From Planctomycetota bacterium (GTDB taxonomy: Bacteria; Planctomycetota; J058), in the NCBI GenBank assembly GCA_023954375.1, contig JAMLIC010000001.1:124001-188000 (forward strand): a stretch of DNA of 64,000 nt. The letters run 5' to 3'. The position numbers and the translations under genes are program-made. Positions 24,736 through 34,069 of the stretch are shown here, in pieces (the first letter of the stretch is position 1; every line of letters begins with the position of its first letter). Below the pieces are notes generated by a model that was not told the origin of the DNA, did no database searches, and saw only the letters and a program-made list of their open reading frames with translations.

Positions 24736-25335
24736 TCACTTTGTTACCTGTGGCGGAGGTGCGAGATGCTCAATGGTGAGAAACGTCCCTTCATCCTCGG
24801 CGAACTGCACGCCCGAACCCTCTGGAGTGAGATCCTCCCTGCTCTTGATTCCTACGTGAACGAGAAGCCTAGCTTCGCTCTCAACGATGAAGGTGGCGAC
24901 ACACTCCACCAATGCTCCTTCAGCGCTGGCCAACACGTCTGCCCTTGAACGTTCCAGTGGGCTCCTCCCGCGTCCGCCGACGCTCTGCTCGGTGCCGATT
25001 GACAGACTAACCACTTGGTCGTGTTCGCCAAGTCGCCGGACCGTGGACCGAAACGTTGCGCGATACACGCCTGGCTTAAGCCTGGCGTTCCACCCCCAGA
25101 GGTTCGACATGGTCGAAGCTAGAGAAACCCATTCATCCCCGTTCTCGGCCTTGTACTTGGTGACCGTGACTCCCCTTGCTCCTCTGGTGAAGGACTGCGT
25201 TCCGTCCGGGGTGAGGAAAACGCTGCGAGTGCTGATCCGACCCTCAACAAGCCTCGCCGAGTACTCAGCTAGCGCTACGATCGTTACGCACAGGGCAACG
25301 AGCGAACCAACACCGGGTTTCCACGACTTTGCCAC
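24736..25335 (-). CDS. Hypothetical membrane-anchored protein of the FGE operon
   Basis: A 199-residue protein with one N-terminal hydrophobic segment (VGSLVALCVTIVALAEYSA) and a soluble, beta-rich remainder (GVYRATFRSTVRRLGEHDQ, LVECVATFIVESEARLLVHV). It is probably anchored with its body outside the cytoplasm. No family is recognised. It starts 23 bases after the large membrane protein gene and ends the operon. Confidence 0.55.
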   Translation of the reverse strand: MAKSWKPGVGSLVALCVTIVALAEYSARLVEGRISTRSVFLTPDGTQSFTRGARGVTVTKYKAENGDEWVSLASTMSNLWGWNARLKPGVYRATFRSTVRRLGEHDQVVSLSIGTEQSVGGRGRSPLERSRADVLASAEGALVECVATFIVESEARLLVHVGIKSREDLTPEGSGVQFAEDEGTFLTIEHLAPPPQVTK

Positions 25336-25358
25336 GTCTCCGCTCCTTGCGGCCGAGC

Positions 25359-27209
25359 TCAGATCAGCATGGTCAGCCGAAGCGCAAGCCAGCCAAAGAA
25401 CACCAGGGCATACAGTAGCCCCCAGTGAAGCACTTCACTTTCTCCGCCGCCCCCGCGCAGCAGTACCATGAAGACCACGACAAGCCTAAGGCCGACGACC
25501 CAGACAATCATCGCGAGAAAGTGCCGCGCGAAAACGGCCGCTGCCACAGCTTGTGGTGCGCCCAGCGGATTCGCGAGATAGATCTTTTCTTCCACAGAAG
25601 GAACAGACGTCAGCGCCTCTCCTCCCGCTGTGGAATAGGCCAACCGGGCAAATGCCGGGTTGACGACCGACCAGAATGTGGGACTCTCAAGTGCAGAGTC
25701 CTTCAATGGCTTCCACTTGAGGGCTGGTTCGTAGAGATTGAGTCCGGCCCAGATAAAGAGCACTACAGCGACAGCTTCAAGAAGCAGGAGGATCGCCAAC
25801 CTCTCACGAATCGTTGAAAGCCAACCCGGCTTTTCTTGCTCGTCTGAGGTCTTAAGGACTTGGAGGAGCACGGCAACGACAGGAAAGATCGCAGCCCAGG
25901 CCAAAGTGACGGCGAAGTGCATGGTGCCGTCTGAAAAGAAAGGTGCGGCCTGAACACCGGCCAACACAATCACGGCGAGAACCCCCGTGAGCAAGTGCCA
26001 AGCCCCCACGCCCGGCTTCTTGACCACACGTGCGGGTTCGGGGATCGCGCCCTCCGCTGGCAAGGAGGGGGGATCATTGGACGGCGTCCCGTTGGCCGTG
26101 AGGCGTGTAGCCTCAAACGCTTCAGATTGCACAGCCTTCCACGCCTCGCGGATACGGCCGAGCAGGTCTTCAACCTTTGACACTCCCGCAGCGCCGGAAA
26201 GCTCTCTGGGCTCGACCAGGTACGCGATCTGCCAAACATGCTCTCCTACTAGCCCTTGCATTCGCTCGATCTGCCGTACAAAGCCACCACCTCCACAGAA
26301 CCGCTGGAACAGATCGCCTCTTGTCTCCACGGCGAGTGCGATCACGCTCAATGCGGCGGCGTCGCGTTCGAACTGGTGCGCCTCAGCACTTTGTAGCCGC
26401 GCCATCAGCGCGGCGCACACGCTCCACCGAACGTGCGCCCGCTTGCTTCGGCGCCCCACCTCCGGCTCTCTTGTTGCCGCGTCCCACTCGGCGTCGTCTC
26501 CTCGAGTCGCTGAGGCAACCCCTTGGGCGATGATTGCATTCGCCTCTGTCGCGGTCTGTGGAAGCGCGAGGCGCGCTGCAGCGGCGCCAATTGCGGAGAT
26601 GGTTAGAAGGGCCTTCTGGAGCTGCTCCAGAACCGAACTGTCGCCGCCAATGGCCCAGCTACTCGCGAGGTGCTGATAGGAATCGGGGTAGGTTCCGAGA
26701 CCGGCGCGCGCAATCGCACGGTCCACCCACGGATCGGTCCTGTCAGCCCACTCGGCAGTCTCAATCCCGCACGTTGGATAGCTCCCACTTCGAGCTAGTT
26801 CCTTCAACGCCGGAATGAACTCAGGGGCGCCCAGCGCAACAACCTGCTGCGAGGCCGACAGAAATGTCTCGTGAATGCGCAGGATCTCCCGGACTTCGAC
26901 CGCTTCAAACCCTGCAAGAAACGAATGGTAATCGGTCAAAACTACGTAGTGATGCCAGATGGTCTGTGCGTGAATACGGAACCTGTCCACGACCTGCGGC
27001 CTTAGTCCAAGTGCCTCCGTTGCTTCACGTTCGAGCGCGTTGCACGCACGATCCCACGTAACGCAAGTCTGACGAAGAGTCTCAGTCGACGGGGCCGAAG
27101 CGCCTGATACTGCGGCTGCCTTGAACTCGTCGGCAATGGCCCGCATGGCACCCGCAAGCTCTTCGAACTGCAGTTGTCTGGCTGCCGCTGCATGGGTGTA
27201 ATCGTCCAC
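25359..27209 (-). CDS. Large hypothetical protein with C-terminal membrane domain
   Basis: A 616-residue protein from GTG 27209. The first 400 residues are soluble and alpha-helical without recognised motifs. The last 210 hold five membrane segments, among them HLLTGVLAVIVLAGVQA, LAWAAIFPVVAVLLQVL, LLLLEAVAVVLFIWAG, MIVWVVGLRLVVVFMVLL and LLYALVFFGWLALRL. A soluble sensor-like region followed by a membrane bundle is a frequent layout of membrane-disrupting effectors in conflict systems, but no specific family fits. It is encoded between an FGE-like gene (53 bases upstream) and a membrane-anchored protein (23 bases downstream), all minus strand. Codon use is less GC-rich than the element core. 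Confidence 0.6.
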   Translation of the reverse strand: MDDYTHAAAARQLQFEELAGAMRAIADEFKAAAVSGASAPSTETLRQTCVTWDRACNALEREATEALGLRPQVVDRFRIHAQTIWHHYVVLTDYHSFLAGFEAVEVREILRIHETFLSASQQVVALGAPEFIPALKELARSGSYPTCGIETAEWADRTDPWVDRAIARAGLGTYPDSYQHLASSWAIGGDSSVLEQLQKALLTISAIGAAAARLALPQTATEANAIIAQGVASATRGDDAEWDAATREPEVGRRSKRAHVRWSVCAALMARLQSAEAHQFERDAAALSVIALAVETRGDLFQRFCGGGGFVRQIERMQGLVGEHVWQIAYLVEPRELSGAAGVSKVEDLLGRIREAWKAVQSEAFEATRLTANGTPSNDPPSLPAEGAIPEPARVVKKPGVGAWHLLTGVLAVIVLAGVQAAPFFSDGTMHFAVTLAWAAIFPVVAVLLQVLKTSDEQEKPGWLSTIRERLAILLLLEAVAVVLFIWAGLNLYEPALKWKPLKDSALESPTFWSVVNPAFARLAYSTAGGEALTSVPSVEEKIYLANPLGAPQAVAAAVFARHFLAMIVWVVGLRLVVVFMVLLRGGGGESEVLHWGLLYALVFFGWLALRLTMLI

Positions 27210-27262
27210 TTGAGCCTCGTGACTCCCCGGTTGGCTGGCACGTGCAGGGCACCCAGATCCTA

Positions 27263-28201
27263 TTACGTGCTCTGCCCTTTCGTCGATCCGGGATCAGCAC
27301 CGGCTTGCTTGTTCCTGTACTCAGCCGCCGCCCGCTTCGCGTCGTCCAACGCCTGCCGCGCGATCTTAGGGTCCTCGCCCTCGGTCAGCGGCTTCTTCTT
27401 CGGCTTGTCACTCTCAGTGGGGCTCATGCTGTCCTCGTTGGTGTTTGGGCATGATAGCGCAATCCGAAAGCCAAGACGGTCAACTCGCTCTTCTCTGCCG
27501 CCCCGCCCCCGAACGAACGTACGGCAGCGAAGGCTCGGGTTCCACCAACTCCCGCCTCTAATCGCATAGAACTGCCCCATGGGGGCAGCACTTCTATCTC
27601 CGGCCACGTAACGAGAGTACGCCCTCGAGTCGTGCCAATCCTCGCAGAACTCCCACACGTTGCCAGCCATGTCCAGAGCCCCGAAGGGTGACGCACCGTC
27701 TCTGCAAGCTCCTACAGGACCCGTTGACTGAGCGCCAAAGTCGCGACAGACAAGTCGACCTGTGGACGGCGCGGACGTCCCCCACGGATACGCCCGCTGG
27801 TCGGTCCCACGAGCGGCATACTCCCACTCCTCTTCATACGGCAGTCGAGTACCAGTCCAGCGGCAGAAACCAGCGGCATCCTCCCGCGAGACGTTGACGA
27901 CCGGGTGGTCGTCGAGTGCGCCCCAACCAGGCGCGTTCGGTTCTACGCACCCTGCGATCTTGCAGTAGATGCGGAATGCTCTCCAGGTGATCGGCACACG
28001 GGACAGGTAGAAGGGGCGAATGCTCCGCTGGTGTTGCGGTCGCTCGTCAGGATCCCCCTCGTCGGAACCCATTAGGAACGTGCCTCCCGAGACGTACACA
28101 AGATCGAGGGAGAGAAAGCCCTCCACGTCGAGCGTAAAGACACCAGGCGTAACTGAACGCTGAACCCGCGGAGGGAGCTCGTCACGAATGAAGCGAGTCA
28201 T
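27263..28201 (-). CDS. Formylglycine-generating-enzyme (SUMF1)-like protein
   Basis: A 312-residue FGE-sulfatase-domain protein: YVSGGTFLMGSDEGDPDERP, then HPVVNVSREDAAGFCRW, RLPYEEEWEYAARG, GNVWEFCEDWHD, IRGGSWWNPSLRCRTFVRG and RLGFRIA, in the family order. A polar C-terminal tail of about 60 residues rich in Lys/Asp (SPTESDKPKKKPL) follows. True FGEs oxidise a sulfatase Cys; many bacterial members instead act as binding or effector-associated modules, and no sulfatase is encoded nearby. It leads the three-gene operon that ends at 24736, so a role as sensor or modifier of the two membrane proteins is plausible. Confidence 0.85.
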   Translation of the reverse strand: MTRFIRDELPPRVQRSVTPGVFTLDVEGFLSLDLVYVSGGTFLMGSDEGDPDERPQHQRSIRPFYLSRVPITWRAFRIYCKIAGCVEPNAPGWGALDDHPVVNVSREDAAGFCRWTGTRLPYEEEWEYAARGTDQRAYPWGTSAPSTGRLVCRDFGAQSTGPVGACRDGASPFGALDMAGNVWEFCEDWHDSRAYSRYVAGDRSAAPMGQFYAIRGGSWWNPSLRCRTFVRGRGGREERVDRLGFRIALSCPNTNEDSMSPTESDKPKKKPLTEGEDPKIARQALDDAKRAAAEYRNKQAGADPGSTKGQST

Positions 28202-28416
28202 CGTAGCACAGCCTACATGAGCTCAATCCAACTGGACAGGATAGAGTGCTCGCCGCGGTGCGACCTCGGGCGAGAGCTCGCCTCGCGCTCTCTGCAGGTT
28301 CACTGCGCCCTCTCCTTCTCCGAAGAAGGCAGGACGATCCTGCTGCGCTGGGCTTTCGGCGCCGCGATCTCGATGACATTGGCCCGAGCGAACCACGGCG
28401 CCATTGGACCGCGCCG

Positions 28417-29613
28417 TCACTCGTTGAGGTCGACGAAGCGAGGGTAACCAGAGGCCTGCCACAGGGCGTCGAAGGCCGGCGTGAGCTTGGCCAGGATCTG
28501 CTCGGGGGTCTGGGGGTACTCCTCGAACAGGACGTCGGGCAGGAGCATGGTTTCCCGGTCGAACCGGGCGACGCGCCGGATCATGTAGCGCGGGGACATG
28601 TAGACGTGCATGCCACGCACGCCCATGAGCGAGAGGAGCGCAACGATTGGAGGCGCGACCGCCAACTTCTTGAGGGCCTCCATGTAAATCCACACAGCCT
28701 CGACGATGTCGCGCGGAAACGCCCCTCCCGGCACCACGACCTCCTCCTCGTCCGCCACGGCCCTCCCGCGGAGGAAATCAGAGCTCACAAATGAGTCGAC
28801 CGCCTCGATCATGCCGCGGCGGAAGAGCTGCACGTAGCCAATCGACCGGCCCTCCGCGCGATCGATCTCGTCGAACGTGACGAATCCGTCGAGGTTGTAG
28901 CGGTCGTTCCAACCGGACGCGCCGATCGGCCGAAGCTTGGCGGTCACCGACGACGCCTCGCCCGTCAGGTCCACCAGGCTGCCAGGATCGAGCGACGCGA
29001 GCGGGACCAGGTGCAGCGCGACTCGCTTCTGGGACACGAGGCGGACGGGCGTCTCGTCGCCGACGATCCGGCCGAGGCGCTCGTCACGGAACCGGCGCAC
29101 GCGGTCAGACGCCTCGTGCGAGCCAAGGAAGGCGGCCCGGATCTGGTGGACGTCGAGGGGCGCATTCTGCGCGCCCGACCGCACGTAGAATCGCGACTCC
29201 GCGCCGCCCGCCGTGACCATGTGCGGCGCATTCCAGCTCCGGGGCACGCGCATCACGATCGCGGGCCCCAACCGGAACCCGCGGACGGGGACGAACTCGA
29301 CACCGTTGATCCGCGGGTCGACCCCGCGCCGCAGGATCTCCTGCAGCCGCAGGATCTCCTTGTCGACGTCCTCCACAAGGAGACCGCAGACCTCCGTCGC
29401 CATGCCGCCGCGCTCGGTGACGCCGTAGACGACGCTCCCCCCGCCGCTGTTGGCGAAGGCGGCGGCGTCCGCGGCGAAGGCCCGCCGGTCCGTGTCCTTG
29501 CTGCCCGGGAGCTCGGACTTGAAGTCCAGCGTCCGCGACTCGGCCGCGGACTCGGAGACGAGCAGCTCAAGCGTCTCCTTCGTGATCTCGTCGAGTCGGT
29601 ACTTCTCGAGCAT
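28417..29613 (-). CDS. AlbA_2 (Schlafen-type) domain protein
   Basis: A 398-residue protein. Residues 20-160 form an AlbA_2 domain: RTLDFKSELPGSKDTDRRAF, then AAAFANSGGGSVVYGVTERG and IVMRVPRSWNAPHM, then SRFYVRSG, as in Schlafen-like ATP/nucleic-acid-binding proteins. The remaining 240 residues are mixed alpha/beta without a recognised domain. ATG 29613 has GGCGGAGG upstream. It lies 30 bases after the Ser/Thr kinase stop, so the pair is co-transcribed and the kinase may phosphorylate it. AlbA_2 proteins occur in several defence systems. The stretch 28202-28416 after it holds no recognised gene. Confidence 0.75.
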   Translation of the reverse strand: MLEKYRLDEITKETLELLVSESAAESRTLDFKSELPGSKDTDRRAFAADAAAFANSGGGSVVYGVTERGGMATEVCGLLVEDVDKEILRLQEILRRGVDPRINGVEFVPVRGFRLGPAIVMRVPRSWNAPHMVTAGGAESRFYVRSGAQNAPLDVHQIRAAFLGSHEASDRVRRFRDERLGRIVGDETPVRLVSQKRVALHLVPLASLDPGSLVDLTGEASSVTAKLRPIGASGWNDRYNLDGFVTFDEIDRAEGRSIGYVQLFRRGMIEAVDSFVSSDFLRGRAVADEEEVVVPGGAFPRDIVEAVWIYMEALKKLAVAPPIVALLSLMGVRGMHVYMSPRYMIRRVARFDRETMLLPDVLFEEYPQTPEQILAKLTPAFDALWQASGYPRFVDLNE

Positions 29614-29643
29614 GGACGCCTCCGCCCTTCGTGGGGGGTTGGA

Positions 29644-30522
29644 TCAGCCGGTGAAGATCGACACGACCTTTGCCTTGAGCCACTCCCAATCCAGACGCCA
29701 GGGCCGCGAGGTCGAGTAAGTGTTGCGCAGGATGGAGTCGAGCGTGGCCAGCGCGTGCGCGCAGGTCGCGAACCGCGCCTCCGGCCGCAGATCGGTGAGG
29801 CGCCGGAACAGGACGTCGACCGGCGGCGGGATTCGCGCGTCGCGGAGCACCAGCGGCGCGCGGCTGGGTTGGCCGGTGAGCAACTCGCCCATGACGATCC
29901 CGAGGGAGAAGAAGTCGGCCGCCGGGCTGCCGTCGCCGGTCGCCCACTGCTCCGGCGCGACGTACGTCTGCGTCCCGAGGCCGCCCGTGGTGAGGACCAT
30001 GGAGTGGCGGTGCACGAACTCGCCGAGGCCGAAGTCGGTGAGCACGAGCTGCCCGGCGTCGTCGAGCAGTAGGTTCTCAGGCTTCAGATCGCGGTGGTGG
30101 ACGCCCGCGTCGTGCGCGATCTGGAGGCCCTGGAGGATCGTGCCGGTCGCGATCAGGGCGCTGACCTGATCGAACACCAAGCGCTGCGCCGCGAGGGCAA
30201 CGATCCGCCCGCGGAGGGAGCCGCCCTTCAGGTACGGCATGACGTAGTACGGCGGGTCGTGTGCCAGGTCGTCGTCGAGGACGCGGATGATGCGGTCGGA
30301 GTGCAGAACCTTCGTGCCCTCGACCTCGCGCCGGAAGCGCGCCTGGTGGCTCGCCCACCCCGACGCCTTGAGGACCTTGACCGCCACGTCCTGCCGCGTC
30401 AGCGAGTCCTTGGCGAGCAGCACGACGCCGAAGCCGCCCTCACCGAGCTTGTGGATCGGCGCGTAGCGCGGCGGGAGGACGGGGAAGGTGGGCTGGAAAC
30501 GGCTGCGCTTCGATCGCCGCAT
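29644..30522 (-). CDS. Serine/threonine protein kinase (Hanks type)
   Basis: A 292-residue soluble kinase covering the whole catalytic domain: LGEGGFGVVLLA (Gly loop), DVAVKVLKA (Lys), HHRDLKPENLLL (catalytic loop), LTDFGLGEF (DFG) and GTQTYVAPEQW (activation end). There is no membrane segment or sensor domain, so the signal must come through a partner, most likely the AlbA_2 protein encoded 30 bases downstream. ATG 30522 has a GGAGAGGA ribosome-binding site. Kinases of this kind are common in Planctomycetota and Myxococcota and in phage-defence modules. Confidence 0.9.
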   Translation of the reverse strand: MRRSKRSRFQPTFPVLPPRYAPIHKLGEGGFGVVLLAKDSLTRQDVAVKVLKASGWASHQARFRREVEGTKVLHSDRIIRVLDDDLAHDPPYYVMPYLKGGSLRGRIVALAAQRLVFDQVSALIATGTILQGLQIAHDAGVHHRDLKPENLLLDDAGQLVLTDFGLGEFVHRHSMVLTTGGLGTQTYVAPEQWATGDGSPAADFFSLGIVMGELLTGQPSRAPLVLRDARIPPPVDVLFRRLTDLRPEARFATCAHALATLDSILRNTYSTSRPWRLDWEWLKAKVVSIFTG

Positions 30523-30958
30523 GGAGTCCTCTCCCGTGTGAGGCGAGGCGAGAGGGCACGCACTGGGCCATCGCTCGCCATCCTGACCTTGCTGGAGTTC
30601 GGACGGCGACGCCGGCTCCGGATGTCAGGCGCGTACAACTTGGCAGCTCGTGACGCGTGACAAGGCTTTGCGGCGAAAGGAGCTGCGCCGGCGCGCGTAC
30701 GTAGTCCACCCGGGCCACGGAGCGCTCGACGATGCGCCCGGCGGGCGAGACTTCCGTCAGAGCGTTGACCGTAGCAATCGGCACCGACAGACCCGGGAGC
30801 GCCCGTCTCAGGTCCGCGCAGGCTGCCGATGTGACCGTCCCGCGAGGCTTGCCAATGGCTCGTGAGGTCCTGCTCCGCCTCGCAGTCCGCAACTACGACA
30901 GAGGGCGCAATGTCGCCGCGCAGATCGCCGAGCGCGCGCAGCGCCGAGAAGTCCGCCC
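30523..30958. other. No intact gene; decayed sequence before repeat copy B
   Basis: Open stretches exist on both strands but none shows a recognisable domain or consistent frame. On the minus strand VPIATVNALTEVSPAGR and VVVADCEAEQDL in neighbouring frames look like fragments of a lost gene. It probably includes the kinase promoter, which cannot be placed. Confidence 0.3.
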
Positions 30959-31277
30959 CAGCGCAACGGGACACCGCCCGGGCCGAACCGGCTGTCCCAG
31001 GGCAACGGCTCGAATGGTGGGCCGCCGCCGCGCGAAGGCCCGCGGCCCATGAGCGAGAAGCAGTTCGGCTTTCTCATGAAGCTCATGGCCGACGAGGGCT
31101 TCGACCGCGAGGCGGCGATCGAGCAGCTCAAGTCGTCGTTCGGGACGGGCGACCTGCGCATGGTCACCGGGGCGCAGGCGTCGGCCAGATCGACGAGCTG
31201 ACGGGCAGGGCCGTGGCGGGTAGGACGTACGGGTAGAAGACGGCAGGAGGCCAACCATCGACAGATGGCTGGCCTCT
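30959..31277 (+). repeat. Partial copy B of the annealing-protein gene tail and terminator
   Basis: From CAGCGCAACGGG onward the sequence follows 20053-20377 closely: Gly/Asn linker, C-terminal domain (MSEKQFGFLMKLMADEGFD at 31049), stop region and hairpin 31246-31277. One A is missing in the codons for SAKID (near 31188), so the domain is frameshifted near its end. The N-terminal annealing domain is absent. It is a diverged direct repeat, not an exact recent duplication. Confidence 0.85.
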
Positions 31278-31494
31278 CTTCTTCGACTGTTACGTGTGCC
31301 TGTAGCGGGAACGGTACCCCATGTGTTCGCCACGCCCGCGCCGGGCGAATGTCTACCCCACGCGAAAGATCGCGCATGGCCCTCAAGGGCAGACCCCTCT
31401 GCCACTTACGGCAAGCTCCCTTGGCTGGGCCATGGACGACCCGTCACTGGCGAGACACCATGCAGGAGGTGACCCATGTTCACAGGAGGTGACC

Positions 31495-31785
31495 ATGCTG
31501 AGCACTGAGCTCGCCGCCATTGGGATCCTAGGGCTCCTCATTGCAGTCGTCGCTGTACTCGCGCTGGTCCGGGGGCGAGGCAAGCTGAGCGGCGTCCTCC
31601 AAGCACCCGGGTTCGGCGCGAAGATCGACGCCAGCAGTGGGGCCCCCCCGCCAGGGGCTCATGTCGAGCGGGTCAAGGGCCGCAACGTGACCGCGTTTGA
31701 CGGCAGCGGCCGTAGCGCGACCGTGAAGGACGCCGATGCCTCTGGCGACGTTCAGGCCCATGTGGGTGAAGGGGGAAAAGCGTAG
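31495..31785 (+). CDS. Small single-pass membrane protein
   Basis: A 96-residue protein from ATG 31495 with ACAGGAGGT six bases upstream. Residues 6-27 form one membrane helix (LAAIGILGLLIAVVAVLALV). The rest is soluble and Gly/Ala/Asp-rich (GRNVTAFDGSGRSATVKD). The repeat-like end (DASGDVQAHVGEGG) and the first part of the following protein (SGGGDTSAQVTGSFVGGDLTV) resemble the short bactofilin-like or Pentapeptide-like motifs of effector-associated proteins. No family is assigned. It starts 20 bases upstream of the membrane kinase gene, so they are probably expressed together. Confidence 0.55.
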   Translation: MLSTELAAIGILGLLIAVVAVLALVRGRGKLSGVLQAPGFGAKIDASSGAPPPGAHVERVKGRNVTAFDGSGRSATVKDADASGDVQAHVGEGGKA

Positions 31786-31805
31786 CCCCCGTCGGGCCTA
31801 GGTAC

Positions 31806-33070
31806 GTGCACTCCGGCGGGGGCGACACGAGCGCGCAGGTCACTGGCTCGTTTGTAGGCGGAGACCTTACTGTCCGCGTTGAGTCGCGCCGTGTGAAGAG
31901 GCTCAGCGCGCCGCAGATGACCCTGCGGTCAGCGCTGTTGTTCTTCGTCGTCCTCGTCATTGCCTTGGTCGGGACCCGTACGCTATCCAACGCCTGGCAC
32001 TTCCCCTGGTCACTCGTCCTCGGTGCGGTGGCCTTGACCGTCTTTGTCATCACGCAAGCGCTGACAACCTCGCGCAAGGTGACGATCCCCGAACTCGCAA
32101 CCGCGACGTCCCTCTCGGTGCTCGTCAGCTGCTTCTTCTACGAGTGGACCGTCCGCTTCGGTGCAGGCATTCCGGGTTACGTGTCCCACAGTGCTGACCT
32201 GCAGGGCGAGTACCTTGGCGGCCTCCTCGCAGAGGCCAAGCACAAGGTCTGCTTCCAGGGGATCCACTGCGGAATGCGTACGTCGCGATCAAGATCCTCA
32301 AGGATCCGAGCGGCCTGGAGCGCTTCGTTCGCGAGGCGAAGATCCTGATTCAGGAGGTCGGGAACAACCACGTCGTTCGGATCCTTGACGTGCACTTCCA
32401 GCCCCCAGCGCCCTTCTTGGTCCTTGAGTACTGCGACCATGGCTCGCTCGAGGGCTGGGTCACCCAGCGCCGCTCCTGGCAGGAGGTCGTTGTCGCCCTC
32501 GCGCACGTCACAGCAGGACTCATGCCGCTTCACGCCCGCGGAGGCTTCCACCGAGACCTCAAGCCCGGCAACTTGCTCATGACAAGGACCCCCACCGGCT
32601 TGGCCGTGAAGGTCGCTGACTTCGGCTTGGCGCGGCAGCCGCAGACAGTGCAGGCGAACATGACGCGAACGGCGGGAGGCACGCCCGGCTACATCGCTCC
32701 CGAAGTTCTCCAACATGCTCAGTTCGACCAGCGCGCAGACATTTACTCGCTTGGCGTGATAGCGCTGGAGTTCCTGACCGGAGCCCGACGGATCGAGAGC
32801 CTCGACACCCTGCAGATCCCCGCCGACCTCAGACACCTCGTCCGGAGAATGCTCTCCTCCGATCCGGCGAGTCGGCCCAGCACTCAAGAGTGCTTCAACG
32901 AGCTCAATCGCTTGGTCAAGGAGCCGTCGTCACCCGCGCCCACTCGAGGCGAGTCGACGGGGCCCACATTCGGAGAGGCTGTCTTCGGAGGTCTGATCGC
33001 TGGCGCTGCGCTGCTCGGACTCGCCTGGCTCGTCGGCGACGACGACGACGCGCCGAAGCTCAAGAAGTAG
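31806..33070 (+). pseudogene. Membrane-anchored Ser/Thr kinase, frameshifted
   Basis: The first frame (GTG 31806 to about 32270) encodes a short Gly-rich lead, two or three membrane helices (ALLFFVVLVIALVG, WSLVLGAVALTVFVI) and the sequence GEYLGGLLAEAKHKVCFQG. A second frame from about 32273 to 33070 continues AYVAIKILKDPSGLERFVRE, then GFHRDLKPGNLLM, VADFGLARQ, GTPGYIAPEVL and a C-terminal membrane helix (GGLIAGAALLGLAWLVG). A one-base shift near 32270 separates them. The Gly loop is not canonical even after correction. Either this is a mutated kinase or an assembly error splits a real gene. Its partner is probably the small membrane protein upstream. Confidence 0.65.
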
Positions 33071-33187
33071 GTGGAACGTCGTCTGAACCGCGTTGGCCGA
33101 GCAGACTGACGCGCACGATCGAACGAACTACTTCGCAGCTCGTAGGAAGTGCGAAGTGGGCACGCGTCCGGCGCTTTCGCTCGTCGA

Positions 33188-33895
33188 TCACGTCCCGCCG
33201 GTGCCCTGGAGAACGCGGAGTCGTGCGCTCGTCGAGGGCGCATGCGGGATCGGCGACGAGGTTACGACCGCCGGACTGCGACTCGACAGCACGATCACGG
33301 TCGCAACGAGAAGCGGTATCGACTGCTTCTCATGCGCCGCCGTGTAGATGTAGCGCTGCCTGCTCGTTCGGCCGAACACCCAATAGCCAAGGCCTGCCAG
33401 CCTCTCGATTGCGCCGGTGAGCTCGAAGGCAGCGTCGACCCTCTGCGGGATCGTCAGGTCCCCGGCAATGTCGCAGTAGTCGCGGACACCCTGGAGGAAC
33501 GCGCCGATCTCCGTCGCGGCGTCGCGGTCCTCCACGTCTTCGTGGTCGCACTGGAAGGCGTGAGCACCCGTGACCATCGCGAGCAGCTCCTTGCCGCTTG
33601 TGATACGCGGCAGCAGTTCGACCGGCGGCATGGGCGCCGGGGCCGCGCCAGCCGCAGGCTCGGCGGAAGCACCCTCGGTGGCGACCGACGGCGGATCCGG
33701 ACGCAGGATATCCTTGACGTCGACGTCGAGAGCGCCGGCCAGCCCGAGCAGCGTGTCATGGGACACGTGGCGACTAGCCTCCACGCGCTGAATCGTTCGG
33801 ACGTCCTTGCCGGCGATCCTGGCCAACTGCGTCTGTGTCCACGCACGCTCGTTTCGCAGCCGCTTGATCTTCTCCCCGTTGGGCGTCACCTGCAC
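33188..33895 (-). CDS. XRE-family regulator with extended C-terminal domain
   Basis: A 235-residue protein from GTG 33895 (GAGGAGG five bases upstream). Residues 8-62 are an XRE helix-turn-helix (WTQTQLARIAGKDVRTIQRVEA). A Pro/Ala linker leads to a helical domain (YCDIAGDLTIPQRVDAAFEL, then IERLAGLGYWVFGRT). The last 40 residues include a possible membrane-like stretch (IPLLVATVIVLSS). It is convergent with the membrane kinase and may control the cargo between repeat copies B and C. Confidence 0.75.
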   Translation of the reverse strand: MQVTPNGEKIKRLRNERAWTQTQLARIAGKDVRTIQRVEASRHVSHDTLLGLAGALDVDVKDILRPDPPSVATEGASAEPAAGAAPAPMPPVELLPRITSGKELLAMVTGAHAFQCDHEDVEDRDAATEIGAFLQGVRDYCDIAGDLTIPQRVDAAFELTGAIERLAGLGYWVFGRTSRQRYIYTAAHEKQSIPLLVATVIVLSSRSPAVVTSSPIPHAPSTSARLRVLQGTGGT

Positions 33896-34069
33896 CTTCG
33901 CCTCCTCTCGTCTTCTTCCCAGAGGTTTACCCTAATCGGCCGACCTGGAGCAGGGAACGTCAGCGACCCGACTTTGAGCCGACACGGTTCCACCTCCTGC
34001 CTGCGGGTTGCTCCTCCTGTTGGCGAGGTCCATGAGGACCCGCGACGAGCAGTCCTGCCTCTGCGCGCC

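Noticed and set aside
27263..28201. FGE-like protein as a true sulfatase-activating enzyme
   Set aside because: No sulfatase is encoded nearby and the operon partners are membrane proteins; only the fold, not the reaction, is supported.
30399..30974. Minus-strand coding region upstream of the kinase
   Set aside because: It mostly overlaps the kinase in another frame and has no recognisable domain; treated as a decayed gap.
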